Source: JANSYL01 sp965229695
GTDB taxonomy: Bacteria > Pseudomonadota > Alphaproteobacteria > Rhodobacterales > Rhodobacteraceae
Assembly: GCA_965229695.1 (NCBI GenBank)
Contig: OZ245921.1
Span: forward strand, 496,001-560,000
Direction of reading: 5' to 3'
DNA length: 64,000 nt
Part shown: positions 25,235-33,608 of the stretch, in pieces
Layout of the letters: the number at the start of each line of letters is the position of its first letter
How positions within the stretch are numbered: position 1 is the stretch's first letter
Notes under the pieces: generated by a model
Database searches by the model: none
What the model saw: the letters and a program-made list of their open reading frames with translations, nothing else
What the model was told of the DNA's origin: nothing
Position numbers and translations under genes: made by a program

Positions 25235-25966
25235 ATGCCCAGGCTTCTCGAGAAGTACTGGGTGGGGGAAGACGGCGCTGTCACTACCGATTGGATTGTT
25301 CTGTCCGCATCGGTCGTCGGGGGCGGCTTGGCGGTGATGTCGATGGTATCGACCGGCGTCGAAGATCTTGCGGTTGATACAAGCTTGGCGTTGACCAGCC
25401 AGACAGTGGGGCAAAGGTTCGTTGCGCCCGTCGTCACGCAAAGTTTCGATAACGGCACCGCCGGATGGACCGGCACGACCGCCAATTCGGTCACCGGCTT
25501 TGGCAATATTCTGGGCCCAATTCAGGGTGTGCGCGGCGGCATGGAATCGGTGATGCAAACCTTTGCCATCCCCGAGGGCTCGCGCCGGGCCACATTCACC
25601 TTTGATCTGCTCTCGATGGACAGTTTGGATGGCGGCCTGGTCGACCGTGGCTGGGGTGCCGGGGAAGGGCCCGTTCTTTATATCGACGGCGTTGAAGTGG
25701 CGCGCGCCCGATCTACGGGCGGTGAGTTGCACTGGACCATGCAAGAGGTCGAGGATGTGACCATCGAAAGCACCGAACAGCGCAGCGGCGAAAACATCGG
25801 CGGCCCGGCGGCAAATATGCAAGGCTGGTACGATGGCATTAACACCGTCGAAATCACGGTCGATGACCCTGATGAGGAAATTCGCATCGGGATCGGGTTG
25901 AATGCCGACCAACCCATCCGCGACGAAAGCATCGGCATCGACAATTTTACCTTCGAGACCGAATGA
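25235..25966 (+). CDS. Pilin-like N-terminus fused to a beta-rich domain, paralogue 3 (most divergent)
   Basis: A 243-residue paralogue. The ATG at 25235 is preferred because GGGAG lies eight bases upstream; an upstream start at 25199 would only lengthen the leader. Leader MPRLLEKYWVGEDG, then AVTTDWIVLSASVVGGGLAVMSMVS, again with Asp+5 and Trp+6. The beta domain has an insertion (about VDRGWGAGEG after FTFDLLSMDSLDG) absent from the others and ends in DESIGIDNFTFETE. Divergence and its own 110-base upstream gap suggest independent expression or a distinct role such as a tip or adaptor subunit (speculative). Confidence 0.83.
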   Translation: MPRLLEKYWVGEDGAVTTDWIVLSASVVGGGLAVMSMVSTGVEDLAVDTSLALTSQTVGQRFVAPVVTQSFDNGTAGWTGTTANSVTGFGNILGPIQGVRGGMESVMQTFAIPEGSRRATFTFDLLSMDSLDGGLVDRGWGAGEGPVLYIDGVEVARARSTGGELHWTMQEVEDVTIESTEQRSGENIGGPAANMQGWYDGINTVEITVDDPDEEIRIGIGLNADQPIRDESIGIDNFTFETE

Positions 25967-26070
25967 GGCTTGCCTCCCCCCTACCCACAACTCTGGCATG
26001 ATCTTGGCGCATTTTCGACAAATCCGCCGGATATGCGCAGACGCCTCTAAGAACGGCTTGGAATATCCCC

Positions 26071-26763
26071 ATGCGGCTGAGCGATTTCATATTCTCCGAA
26101 ACCGGCGCGGTGACCGTGGATTGGGTCGTGCTGACCGGTGCCACGGTTGGCTTGGGTCTGGCCACAATGGGCGTGGTGTCAGGCGGGATCGAAAACCTGT
26201 CCGGGGATGTTGATGCCAGCCTGCGGCAAACCGAGATCGCAGATGCTTTCCCTGGGTTTGAGCCCGGTGTTTTGGCCTCTTTCGATTTTTCGGGCGGCCA
26301 AGCGGATGGCTGGATCGGCGGGGTTGCCACCGATGTCGGTGGTGAGCTGGGCGAGGTTTACCAAATCGCCGCCAATCAGCTGGCGCAGCTAAATCTTGAG
26401 GTGCCCGCCGGCGCGTCGCAGGCGGTGTTGAGCTTTGATCTGATCGGCATGGACAGTTTGGACAGCGAAGCCGCCACGATCTCGATCAACGGCACCCCGG
26501 TGAGCATCGCCACGGGTAATTTCGGCTCGATCTCTTTCGCCGATCAAGGCGCACCGGGCGTCAGCGTGGCACTGGAGGAGGGCGCGCGTCGGCAGGAACT
26601 GGGCGGCAATACTAATAGCGGATGGACGGAATCAGTGACCACCGTGACCATCACCGTCGATGATCCGGGCGGCGATGTAACCTTGGGCGTGCATTCGGGC
26701 GCAAACCAATCGGTTTGGGACGAATCTTACGCGCTCGACAATGTGTCGGTCGAAGCGCGCTAA
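26071..26763 (+). CDS. Pilin-like N-terminus fused to a beta-rich domain, paralogue 4
   Basis: A 230-residue paralogue closest to paralogue 1. Leader MRLSDFIFSETG, then AVTVDWVVLTGATVGLGLATMGVVS, nearly identical to paralogue 1 over the helix. The domain has FSGGQADGWIGG, AVLSFDLIGMDSLDSE, ISINGTPV, ITVDDPG and ends DESYALDNVSVEAR. A 104-base gap separates it from paralogue 3. The strong identity of the helix with freer variation of the rest is what one expects when the N-terminus must fit a shared assembly or membrane machinery. Confidence 0.85.
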   Translation: MRLSDFIFSETGAVTVDWVVLTGATVGLGLATMGVVSGGIENLSGDVDASLRQTEIADAFPGFEPGVLASFDFSGGQADGWIGGVATDVGGELGEVYQIAANQLAQLNLEVPAGASQAVLSFDLIGMDSLDSEAATISINGTPVSIATGNFGSISFADQGAPGVSVALEEGARRQELGGNTNSGWTESVTTVTITVDDPGGDVTLGVHSGANQSVWDESYALDNVSVEAR

Positions 26764-26855
26764 CGCCCCATTTATCCGCGCGCGCGAAATCCAGAAAAGA
26801 CGCAATTTTCCCCTTGCGGCCCCCAATGGCTGAGACTAAACACCGTCGGCACAGA

Positions 26856-26930
26856 GCGGGTGTAGCTCAGGGGTAGAGCATTACCTTGCCAAGGTAAGGG
26901 TCGTGAGTTCGAATCTCATCACCCGCTCCA
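26856..26930 (+). tRNA. tRNA-Gly (anticodon GCC)
   Basis: A complete cloverleaf: acceptor GCGGGTG/CACCCGC, D-arm TAGCTCAGGGGTAGAGCA, anticodon stem TTACC-TTGCCAA-GGTAA with GCC, T-arm GTGAG-TTCGAATC-CTCAT-type, and an encoded CCA end. It reads GGC/GGU codons. No integrase or duplicated 3' end is seen next to it. Confidence 0.97.
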
Positions 26931-26956
26931 ATCACTCCAACTGCTGGAGTTCGGAT

Positions 26957-26988
26957 GGGCCACCTTTGGGTGGCCCTTCGCGTTTTCG
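26957..26988. terminator. Terminator between tRNA-Gly and the BKACE gene
   Basis: GGGCCACC (26957-26964), loop TTTG, GGTGGCCC (26969-26976), followed by TTCGCGTTTT. It ends tRNA transcription and, being symmetrical, may also serve the convergent BKACE gene. Confidence 0.7.
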
Positions 26989-26991
26989 CCA

Positions 26992-27828
26992 TCAGGCAGC
27001 GGGCCGCAATCCAAGGATCTCACGCGCTTGGGCCGGGGTGGCAACGGGGCGGTCATATTGCGCGCAAAGCGCGACCGTGCGTTCCACAAGCGCTGCGTTC
27101 GACGGGGCCAAGGTGTTGCGGTCAAGTCGGATGTTATCCTCCAACCCCGTGCGGCAATGCCCGCCCGCCGCGATACACCATTCATTCACCTGAATTTGCG
27201 CAGGCCCAACGCCCGCAGCACACCATTGTGCATCCGGCGCCAGGCGCTTCAGTGTTTCGACAAAAAAGTCGAAGGAGGGGCGATCGGCTGGCATCGCGTT
27301 TTTCACCCCCATCACAAACTGCACATAAAGCGGCCCGGTTAGGCGCCCATCCCCCGCCATCTTCACCGCTTGGAAAATATGGCTCAGATCGAAGGCTTCG
27401 ATCTCGGGCTTCACGTCATACCGCTGCATTTCGCTGGCCAGCCAATCGACCAGATCGGGCGGATTTTCATAGACCCGCGTGGGAAAGTTGTTCGACCCCA
27501 CGGTAAGAGACGCCATATCAGGCGCCAGTGACAGCATTCCACCGCGTTCCGCTCCCGCACCCGAGCGACCACCGGTTGACAATTGGATCACCATACCCGG
27601 GCAGTGCCCCGCAATCCCCTCCATCAGCTTGGCGAACCGGTCAGGGTCAGAGGTTGGGGTTTGATCCTCCATCCGCACGTGGCAATGGGCGATGCTGGCC
27701 CCCGCTTCAAACGCGGCGTGGGTGCTTTCGATCTGTTCGGAAACCGTGATCGGAACCGCCGGGTTATCCTCCTGGCGGGCCACCGATCCAGTGATGGCCA
27801 CGCAGATGATGCAAGGGTCTTGGGACAT
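26992..27828 (-). CDS. BKACE-family (DUF849) beta-keto acid cleavage enzyme
   Basis: A 278-residue TIM-barrel enzyme of the family first known from 3-keto-5-aminohexanoate cleavage. These zinc enzymes condense a beta-keto acid with acetyl-CoA and split it to acetoacetate plus a CoA ester. The metal ligands are visible as HCHVR (His48, His50) and the later GLEDNIR segment supplies the conserved acidic/Arg region. Specificity varies across the family (carnitine-derived dehydrocarnitine, lysine fermentation intermediates and others) and cannot be set here. It lies 95 bases downstream of putA on the same strand and may share its transcript. Confidence 0.9.
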   Translation of the reverse strand: MSQDPCIICVAITGSVARQEDNPAVPITVSEQIESTHAAFEAGASIAHCHVRMEDQTPTSDPDRFAKLMEGIAGHCPGMVIQLSTGGRSGAGAERGGMLSLAPDMASLTVGSNNFPTRVYENPPDLVDWLASEMQRYDVKPEIEAFDLSHIFQAVKMAGDGRLTGPLYVQFVMGVKNAMPADRPSFDFFVETLKRLAPDAQWCAAGVGPAQIQVNEWCIAAGGHCRTGLEDNIRLDRNTLAPSNAALVERTVALCAQYDRPVATPAQAREILGLRPAA

Positions 27829-27923
27829 GGTGGCGATCCTTCTTCGGCGCGAACGGCGGGCGCAGTCGCGGCAATACTCTGGACCTTGAGCATAGCTTGT
27901 CCGCCCCTGGGGGCAACGCCGGG

Positions 27924-30900
27924 TTAGGCGACCGAAGCCAAGAGGGCAGCGTTGCCGCCGGCGGCGGTTGTGTCAACGCAAAGATGCCGTTCAAGGATCA
28001 GACGCGGGGACATCTTGGCCTCGGTGATCAAGGGCAGGATCGCCCCCGGGCGCGCCGCCAAGGCGATACGATAGGCGCGGGCATCTGCCGCCGCCCCCCA
28101 AAACGCGACCGCCGCGAAGCCGGACAGATCGGTCAAGTCGGACGGCGCCAATCGCCCCGATACGCCTTCGGAGGCTTGGCAACCGGGGGCCACGATCACC
28201 GCCGGGCAGCCAAGCTCTTGCGCTTGCTCGGCTTGGGCGAAAGCCGCCTCAAGGCCCGGCCCCAGGCACAAAACCGGCCCGCGCCCGTGTTGGGTCAAGC
28301 GGTTCAACTCCCCCGTCGGTCCGGGCAAATCCTGCTGCATCAACGCAGCACCAGACCCTTTCGGGGCCGCATCCAACCGCGCCTGCACCGCTTTGGGATC
28401 AGCCCTTAGGCCCGTTTCGTTACCCTGGGCACTGCCCTGCGCAACCTGCGTAAACCGCGCCACATAATCTGGCCCACCCGCTTTCGGACCCGTGCCCGAC
28501 AAGCCCTGCCCGCCAAAGGGCTGCGAGCCCACAATTGCGCCGATCTGGTTGCGGTTCACGTAAAGATTGCCCGCCGCGATCTGCCCGGCCACATCGCCAA
28601 TGCGCTCGTCAATGCGGGTATGCAGCCCAAAGGTCAGCCCATACCCCCTTGCGTTGACGTCATCGACGATCCGATCCAAATCGCGCGCGGCAAAGCGGGC
28701 GACATGCAGAACAGGGCCAAAAACCTCATGGCTCAAATCCGCGATACCGGAAACCTCAATCACCGTTGGGGGAACCGAATGCCCCGGCCCCTGCGGTAAG
28801 GCTTTCAAAACCCGGCCCTGCGCCCTGGCCTGATCGATATAGGTTTGGATATCACCGGCGGCTTTTGCGTCGATCACAGGCCCGACATCGGTTTCCATCT
28901 TCCAGGGATCGCCCAATCGCAACCGATCCATTGCGCCGTAAAGCAGGCTCAAAACACGATCGGCGATATCCTCTTGCACATAAAGGCAACGCAAGGCCGA
29001 GCAGCGCTGCCCGGCGGATTGAAAGGCCGAGGTCACGATATCGCGCACCGCCTGTTCCGGCAGGGCCGTGGAATCGACGATCATGGCATTCAAGCCGCCG
29101 GTTTCAGCGATCAACGGCGCTGAGGGCGCAAGGTTTTCTGCCATGGCCCGATGAATGGCCTGGGCGGTCGTTGTTGAGCCGGTGAAAACTACCCCATCCA
29201 CGCGCGGGTCGGCGGTCAGTTGCGCACCGACCACCGCGCCGTCGCCTGGCAATAGTTGCAGTGCCCCGCGCGGCACACCGGCGTCATGCATCAAGGCCAC
29301 CGCGCGACCAGCGATCAGCGCCGTCGCCTCCGCCGGTTTTGCCAGAACTGCATTGCCCGCCGCCAAGGCCGCCGCGATCTGGCCCGTGAAAATCGCCAGC
29401 GGGAAATTCCAGGGGCTGATGCAGGTGACGCGGCCCAAAGGCGGCCCCGTCACCTCGCTCCCGCGCGCAGCGTAGTAGCGGAGGAAATCAACCGCTTCCC
29501 GCAATTCGGCCACACAATCGGGCAGGCACTTGCCCGCCTCACGCGCCAAAAGCGCGAAGAACTCTGGTGCATGCGCCTCATAAAGATCGGCCGCGCGGGA
29601 GAGGATTTGGGCGCGCTCCAGCGGCGTAGCCGCCCAAGGCTGCGCGGCGTCCAAGGCTTGGGCGGTCTGCTCGGCACTTGTATCTTGCACCTTGCCCACC
29701 CGGTCGTCTGCATCGACTGGGTTCAGGACACGACGCTCCGGCCCCGCAGTGCCAGGCACTGCCAAAATCGGCCCTGCCTGCCAGGTGGTTTCAGCAAACT
29801 CCGAACGCGCTGCAACCAATTGCTCCAGCGCCGCCGGGTCGTGCAGGTCGATGCCAACCGAATTCGCCCGCTCAGGCGCAAACAACCCACTGGGCGACGC
29901 GACGATCGGGTTTTCCACGCCAAGGTCAGGATCGACAAAAGGATCGGCGGCCACAACCTCCGGCGGCACCGCCTCATCCATGATCTGATGGACAAAGGAC
30001 GAGTTGGCGCCGTTTTCCAGCAATCGCCGCACCAAATAGGCCAGCAAATCCCGATGCGCACCAACCGGGGCATAGATGCGGCAGCGCGCGCCGGTTTGCG
30101 CCAGAACCTGATCGTAAAGCGCGGCCCCCATGCCATGCAGACGCTGAAACTCGAACTGGTCCGGGTCGTCGGCCATTTCCAAGATGGCCGCAACGGTATG
30201 GGCGTTGTGGGTGGCAAATTGTGGGTAAATCCGGTCGGTCATCTGCAAAAGCCGCGCGGCGCAATGCAGGTACGAGACATCGGTGGCCGCTTTGGTGGTG
30301 AAGACCGGGAAGCCCGAAAGCCCCTCAACCTGGGCGCGCTTGATTTCGGCATCCCAATAAGCGCCTTTGACCAACCGCACCATGATGCGCCGATCCAACC
30401 GCTCCGCCAGCGCATAGAGCCAATCCAGAACCGGACCGGCCCGTTTCCCATAGGCCTGCACCACCACGCCAAAGCCATCCCACCCCTTTAGTGCGGGGTC
30501 AGAGAGCACCGCCTCGATCACATCAAGGGACAAATCCAACCGGTCCGCCTCCTCCGCATCGATGTTGAACCCCATGCCCGCCGATTTGGCCATTTGCGCA
30601 AGCCTAAGAACCGTTGGCACCAGCTCGGCCATCACCCGGTCCTTTTGGGGAAGCTCATAGCGGGGGTGCAGGGCCGAAAGCTTGATGGAAATCCCTGGAC
30701 GGTTGCGGATATCGCGGCCTTGAGCGACCTGACCCAAATGGCGGATCGCCCCGGCATAGGCTTGGTCGTAAGCCTGCGCCTCGGCATCTGTCATCGCGGC
30801 CTCACCCAGCATATCGTAGGAATAGGTATAGCCTTTCGCGCGCCCGTCACCGCCGCGGGCGACGGCGGCTTCAATGGTTTCGCCGAGAACAAATTGATTG

Positions 30901-31403
30901 CCCATCTCGCGCATCGCGCGCCGCACGGCGGTGCGGATCACCGGCTCGCCCAACCGTTTGATCGCGCCCTTGATCACAGGTGCGATCCCTGCCCCATCTT
31001 CCTCGGACAACACCCGACCCGTCAGCATCAAGGCCAGGGTCGAGGCATTGACCAGCCCCGACTTCGACCGCCCGCGATGGGTGCCCCATTCGGCGGGCAC
31101 AATCTTGTCTTCAATCAAAGCATCAACGGTTTCCGCATCTGGCACGCGCAAAAGCGCCTCGGCCAATCGCATCAGGGCCAGGCCCTCAGCGGTGGAAAGG
31201 CCATATTCGGCCAAGAACACCTCCATCAGCCCGCCGCGATCTTGCGCCCGAATATCGCGCACCATCCCGGTCGCGCGGGCGCAGGCGGCCTTTCGGATCG
31301 GATCGGCGATGGGCGTCGCCTGCGCCAGGGCCGCCAATATCTCGGCGTCTTTGGCCAGATAGTCATCGCAGATTTTGGATCGCAGGGCATCAAGGGCGGG
31401 CAT
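27924..31403 (-). CDS. putA: Bifunctional proline dehydrogenase / P5C dehydrogenase PutA
   Basis: A protein of about 1159 residues that oxidises proline to glutamate with FAD then NAD. Domain order: an alpha-helical N-terminal region, the proline dehydrogenase barrel (about 130-440; ISIKLSALHPRYE, RLVKGAYWDAEIKRAQ, ATHNAHTV), the aldehyde dehydrogenase domain (about 530-985; SPWNFPLAIFTG, AETGGLNAMIVD with the Glu, SAGQRCSALR with the catalytic Cys), and a C-terminal domain of about 170 residues typical of long PutAs. No ribbon-helix-helix repressor domain is present, consistent with a separate regulator. Start 31403 was chosen for spacing to GGAG; other ATGs lie at 31406 and 31442. Confidence 0.96.
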   Translation of the reverse strand: MPALDALRSKICDDYLAKDAEILAALAQATPIADPIRKAACARATGMVRDIRAQDRGGLMEVFLAEYGLSTAEGLALMRLAEALLRVPDAETVDALIEDKIVPAEWGTHRGRSKSGLVNASTLALMLTGRVLSEEDGAGIAPVIKGAIKRLGEPVIRTAVRRAMREMGNQFVLGETIEAAVARGGDGRAKGYTYSYDMLGEAAMTDAEAQAYDQAYAGAIRHLGQVAQGRDIRNRPGISIKLSALHPRYELPQKDRVMAELVPTVLRLAQMAKSAGMGFNIDAEEADRLDLSLDVIEAVLSDPALKGWDGFGVVVQAYGKRAGPVLDWLYALAERLDRRIMVRLVKGAYWDAEIKRAQVEGLSGFPVFTTKAATDVSYLHCAARLLQMTDRIYPQFATHNAHTVAAILEMADDPDQFEFQRLHGMGAALYDQVLAQTGARCRIYAPVGAHRDLLAYLVRRLLENGANSSFVHQIMDEAVPPEVVAADPFVDPDLGVENPIVASPSGLFAPERANSVGIDLHDPAALEQLVAARSEFAETTWQAGPILAVPGTAGPERRVLNPVDADDRVGKVQDTSAEQTAQALDAAQPWAATPLERAQILSRAADLYEAHAPEFFALLAREAGKCLPDCVAELREAVDFLRYYAARGSEVTGPPLGRVTCISPWNFPLAIFTGQIAAALAAGNAVLAKPAEATALIAGRAVALMHDAGVPRGALQLLPGDGAVVGAQLTADPRVDGVVFTGSTTTAQAIHRAMAENLAPSAPLIAETGGLNAMIVDSTALPEQAVRDIVTSAFQSAGQRCSALRCLYVQEDIADRVLSLLYGAMDRLRLGDPWKMETDVGPVIDAKAAGDIQTYIDQARAQGRVLKALPQGPGHSVPPTVIEVSGIADLSHEVFGPVLHVARFAARDLDRIVDDVNARGYGLTFGLHTRIDERIGDVAGQIAAGNLYVNRNQIGAIVGSQPFGGQGLSGTGPKAGGPDYVARFTQVAQGSAQGNETGLRADPKAVQARLDAAPKGSGAALMQQDLPGPTGELNRLTQHGRGPVLCLGPGLEAAFAQAEQAQELGCPAVIVAPGCQASEGVSGRLAPSDLTDLSGFAAVAFWGAAADARAYRIALAARPGAILPLITEAKMSPRLILERHLCVDTTAAGGNAALLASVA

Positions 31404-31544
31404 CATGCACTCCGTTTTTTCAGGCATGCCCCTAAATATCACGTTGCCGATAGGCCGTTTGGCTGACTATGGATGTTTGACAGATTGATCAGCCTAATTA
31501 TTGGCAAGATTTTGGGCAAGATGATAGCAATCGAGGAGTACGCC
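31404..31544. promoter_or_regulatory. Divergent putA/putR control region
   Basis: GGCTGA (31461-31466) has an inverted copy TCAGCC at 31489-31494. Two direct copies of TGG(C/G)CAAGAT-type sequence lie at 31501-31510 and 31513-31522, a 12-bp step, just before the putR ribosome site GAGGAG. These are plausible Lrp-type binding sites. Confidence 0.45.
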
Positions 31545-32024
31545 ATGCCAATTGACGCGTTTGACCTGCGTATTATCGAAGTGCTGTCCAAGGACGGGCG
31601 GCTGCCCGTCACCGAACTGGCCACGCGCGTCGGCTTGTCGAAAACCCCGTGCCAGGTCCGGCTCAAACGCTTGATCGAAGATGGCACGATCCGAGGGTTT
31701 CGCGCCATCGTTGACCCGGTGAAGATGGGCCGCGCCCATGTCGCCTTTGTCGAGGTTCGGTTGTCGGACACGCGCGAAGCCGCGCTGCGGGCGTTTAATG
31801 AGGCCGTTCGCCAAGTGCCCGAGATCGAAACCTGCCACATGATCGCGGGCGCGTTCGACTATCTTCTGAAGGTGCGCACCGGTGACATTGCGGACTACCG
31901 TCGCATCTTGGGCGAGGTCATTTCGCAACTGCCCCATGTGGCCGCCAGTTCGACACATGTGTCGATGGAAGCGGTGAAAGAAGACCTGCACGGCGGCGCG
32001 TATTTTGAGTCGGGCGAGGTCTAG
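31545..32024 (+). CDS. putR: Lrp/AsnC-family regulator PutR
   Basis: A 159-residue Lrp-family regulator: helix-turn-helix at about 20-42 (VTELATRVGLSKTPCQVRLKRL) and RAM domain beyond 65 (AHVAFVEVRLSD, ETCHMIAGAFDYLLKVRTGD). The ATG at 31545 is fixed by GAGGAG seven bases upstream. It is divergent from putA. In alphaproteobacteria such divergent Lrp proteins activate putA in response to proline, so PutR is a well-supported name by context, not by direct proof. Confidence 0.9.
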   Translation: MPIDAFDLRIIEVLSKDGRLPVTELATRVGLSKTPCQVRLKRLIEDGTIRGFRAIVDPVKMGRAHVAFVEVRLSDTREAALRAFNEAVRQVPEIETCHMIAGAFDYLLKVRTGDIADYRRILGEVISQLPHVAASSTHVSMEAVKEDLHGGAYFESGEV

Positions 32025-32527
32025 AAAAACACCCTTTCTTCCATGCAGGACGGTGGAAGACCGCTATATTTGTGCCCTCGTTTCCGGCTTTGAAGCGCGG
32101 CTGAGACGAAAAGCACGATTTTCAGACCCGCGGTCGCGGGCGCCCGCTTTCACAAAAGATTGGCGCATTTGGCGCGCCCGTTCCCCCCCCTCTGGGCCAA
32201 TGCTTTGTGCGCGAGGCAAAGCACGAACGCGGCGCGGTTGCATCGCCCAAAGGGCCCATCGCTCGGCGGCAGCGGCCCGGTTTCCGCGCTTTATATAGCG
32301 CCCAAAATTTCGCCTTTGGCGAACGGCCCACAAGGCCAAAACAGGGCTGCCCACCAATCTCGGATAAAGGGGCTTGACGCATATCCAATCGGCGGTAGTC
32401 TCATTTTGCGGAACTATAATATCGCAAAATAGTAGCTATACCGCTGCTACAACCTTTGAACTTATGAAAACCGACACGGGAAATGGCGGCGTCGATTGCC
32501 AAAAACCCAACACAACGGGAGTTGAAC
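32025..32527. other. 503-base gene-free region upstream of the ABC transporter
   Basis: No coding frame here has a ribosome site or a recognisable product. Contents: an imperfect hairpin TGCTTTG/CAAAGCA (32201-32223) that may end putR transcription, GC-rich sequence to 32360, then an AT-rich promoter region. The latter has a TATAAT at 32415-32420 inside a perfect inverted repeat ATTTTGCG/CGCAAAAT (32403-32430), about 100 bases before the transporter start. Confidence 0.55.
32403..32430. promoter_or_regulatory. Promoter and operator candidate of the ABC transporter operon
   Basis: ATTTTGCG (32403-32410) and CGCAAAAT (32423-32430) flank a TATAAT-like -10 (32415-32420). The right arm (TCGCAAAATAGTAG) resembles sites seen before the IclR gene (35821) and the aldehyde dehydrogenase (38096, 38117). 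Occupancy would cover the -10. Confidence 0.45.
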
Positions 32528-33529
32528 ATGAAAAAGCAGATTGCTGCACTACTACTGGGTGCGACAGCGTTGTCGGCGCCGGTCGCACATGCAGACGGGC
32601 ATCTAGACGAAATCACCATCGCGTACTTCTTGGAATGGCCCCTGCCCCTTCTTGAGCCATGGGTGAACGGCGAGTTCGACGAGGCGATGGGCGTGACCAC
32701 CAACTGGGTCAGCTTTGAAACCGGTACCGCGATGTCGGCCGCGATGGCATCGGGCGACGTGCAAATCGCCGTCAGCCAAGGCCTGCCGCCCTTCGTGGTT
32801 GCAACCTCGGCCGGGCAAGACCTTCAGGTTCTCGACGTCGCGGTGACCTATTCCGACAACGATAACTGCGTGGTTCGCAGCGATCTTGAGATTGACGCTG
32901 AAAACGCGGCTGAGTTGAACGGGCGTCGCGTTGCCGTTCCGCTTGGCACCGCGGCCCATTACGGCTTCTTGCGCCAGATGGATCACTTCGGCATCGACCT
33001 GGCTGGCTTGGAAGTCGTGGATATGGCCCCACCAGAAGGTGCAGCAGCCTTGTCGCAAGGCGCGGTTGACTTCGCCTGTGGATATGGCGGCGGCCTGGGC
33101 CGGATGCTGGAATATGGCAACGTATTGCTGACCGGCGCAGAAAAAGAAGAACTGGGCATCCTGGTTTTTGATGTGATTTCGGCCCCAGCCTCGTTCGTGG
33201 CGGAAAACCCGGATCTTGTGGAAGCCTTCTTGGGCGTGGCTCAGGCTGCAAATGATCGCTGGAACTCGGGTGAAGGTGGCGACGAAATGCTGGCCGTTGT
33301 CGCTGATGCATCAGGTATGGATCTGGAAACCGCACGCGGTGCGATCTCGACCATGGGCTTCCCGAGCGCTGAAACCGTTCTGGGCGACACCTGGATGGGT
33401 GGCGGCATGTCTGAGTTCATGCTGGGCGTGGCGAACGTCTTCGTTGAAGCGGGCTCCATCGGCAGTGCGCTCAGCAGCTACGAAGATGCGGTCAATCCTG
33501 AGCCGCTGGCAGCAGTCACAGGCAACTAA
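32528..33529 (+). CDS. ABC transporter substrate-binding protein, TauA/SsuA/NrtA class
   Basis: A 333-residue periplasmic protein with a clear Sec signal (MKKQIAALLLGATALSAPVAHA, cut before DGHLDE) and no lipobox. The mature part has the two-lobed pattern of this class (IAYFLEWPLPLLEPW, GDVQIAVSQGLPPFVVATSAG, VAVPLGTAAHYGFL). Relatives bind taurine, alkanesulfonates, nitrate or thiamine precursors. The oxidase, aldehyde dehydrogenase and IclR gene nearby argue for a small amine or aminosulfonate (inference). GGGAG seven bases upstream fixes the start. A terminator-like hairpin follows the gene, which would give excess binding protein. Confidence 0.9.
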   Translation: MKKQIAALLLGATALSAPVAHADGHLDEITIAYFLEWPLPLLEPWVNGEFDEAMGVTTNWVSFETGTAMSAAMASGDVQIAVSQGLPPFVVATSAGQDLQVLDVAVTYSDNDNCVVRSDLEIDAENAAELNGRRVAVPLGTAAHYGFLRQMDHFGIDLAGLEVVDMAPPEGAAALSQGAVDFACGYGGGLGRMLEYGNVLLTGAEKEELGILVFDVISAPASFVAENPDLVEAFLGVAQAANDRWNSGEGGDEMLAVVADASGMDLETARGAISTMGFPSAETVLGDTWMGGGMSEFMLGVANVFVEAGSIGSALSSYEDAVNPEPLAAVTGN

Positions 33530-33541
33530 GCAGAGCAGCCA

Positions 33542-33569
33542 GGGGCCCGAAAATTTCGGGCCCCTTTTT
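33542..33569 (+). terminator. Intrinsic attenuator/terminator after the binding-protein gene
   Basis: GGGGCCCGAAA (33542-33552) pairs with TTTCGGGCCCC (33554-33564) and is followed by TTTTT. Since the ATPase gene starts only 40 bases further on the same strand, partial read-through is expected. Confidence 0.85.
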
Positions 33570-33608
33570 GCATCCTCCCAATCCTCCAACCATGAGGAGG
33601 TGCCGTCC

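Noticed and set aside
26856..26930. tRNA-Gly as an integration site with the pilin-like genes as an island
   Set aside because: No integrase, no duplicated tRNA 3' end and no mobile genes are visible nearby.
32483..32527. An upstream start extending the binding protein before its signal peptide
   Set aside because: It would bury the signal sequence, and GGGAG is correctly spaced for the ATG at 32528.
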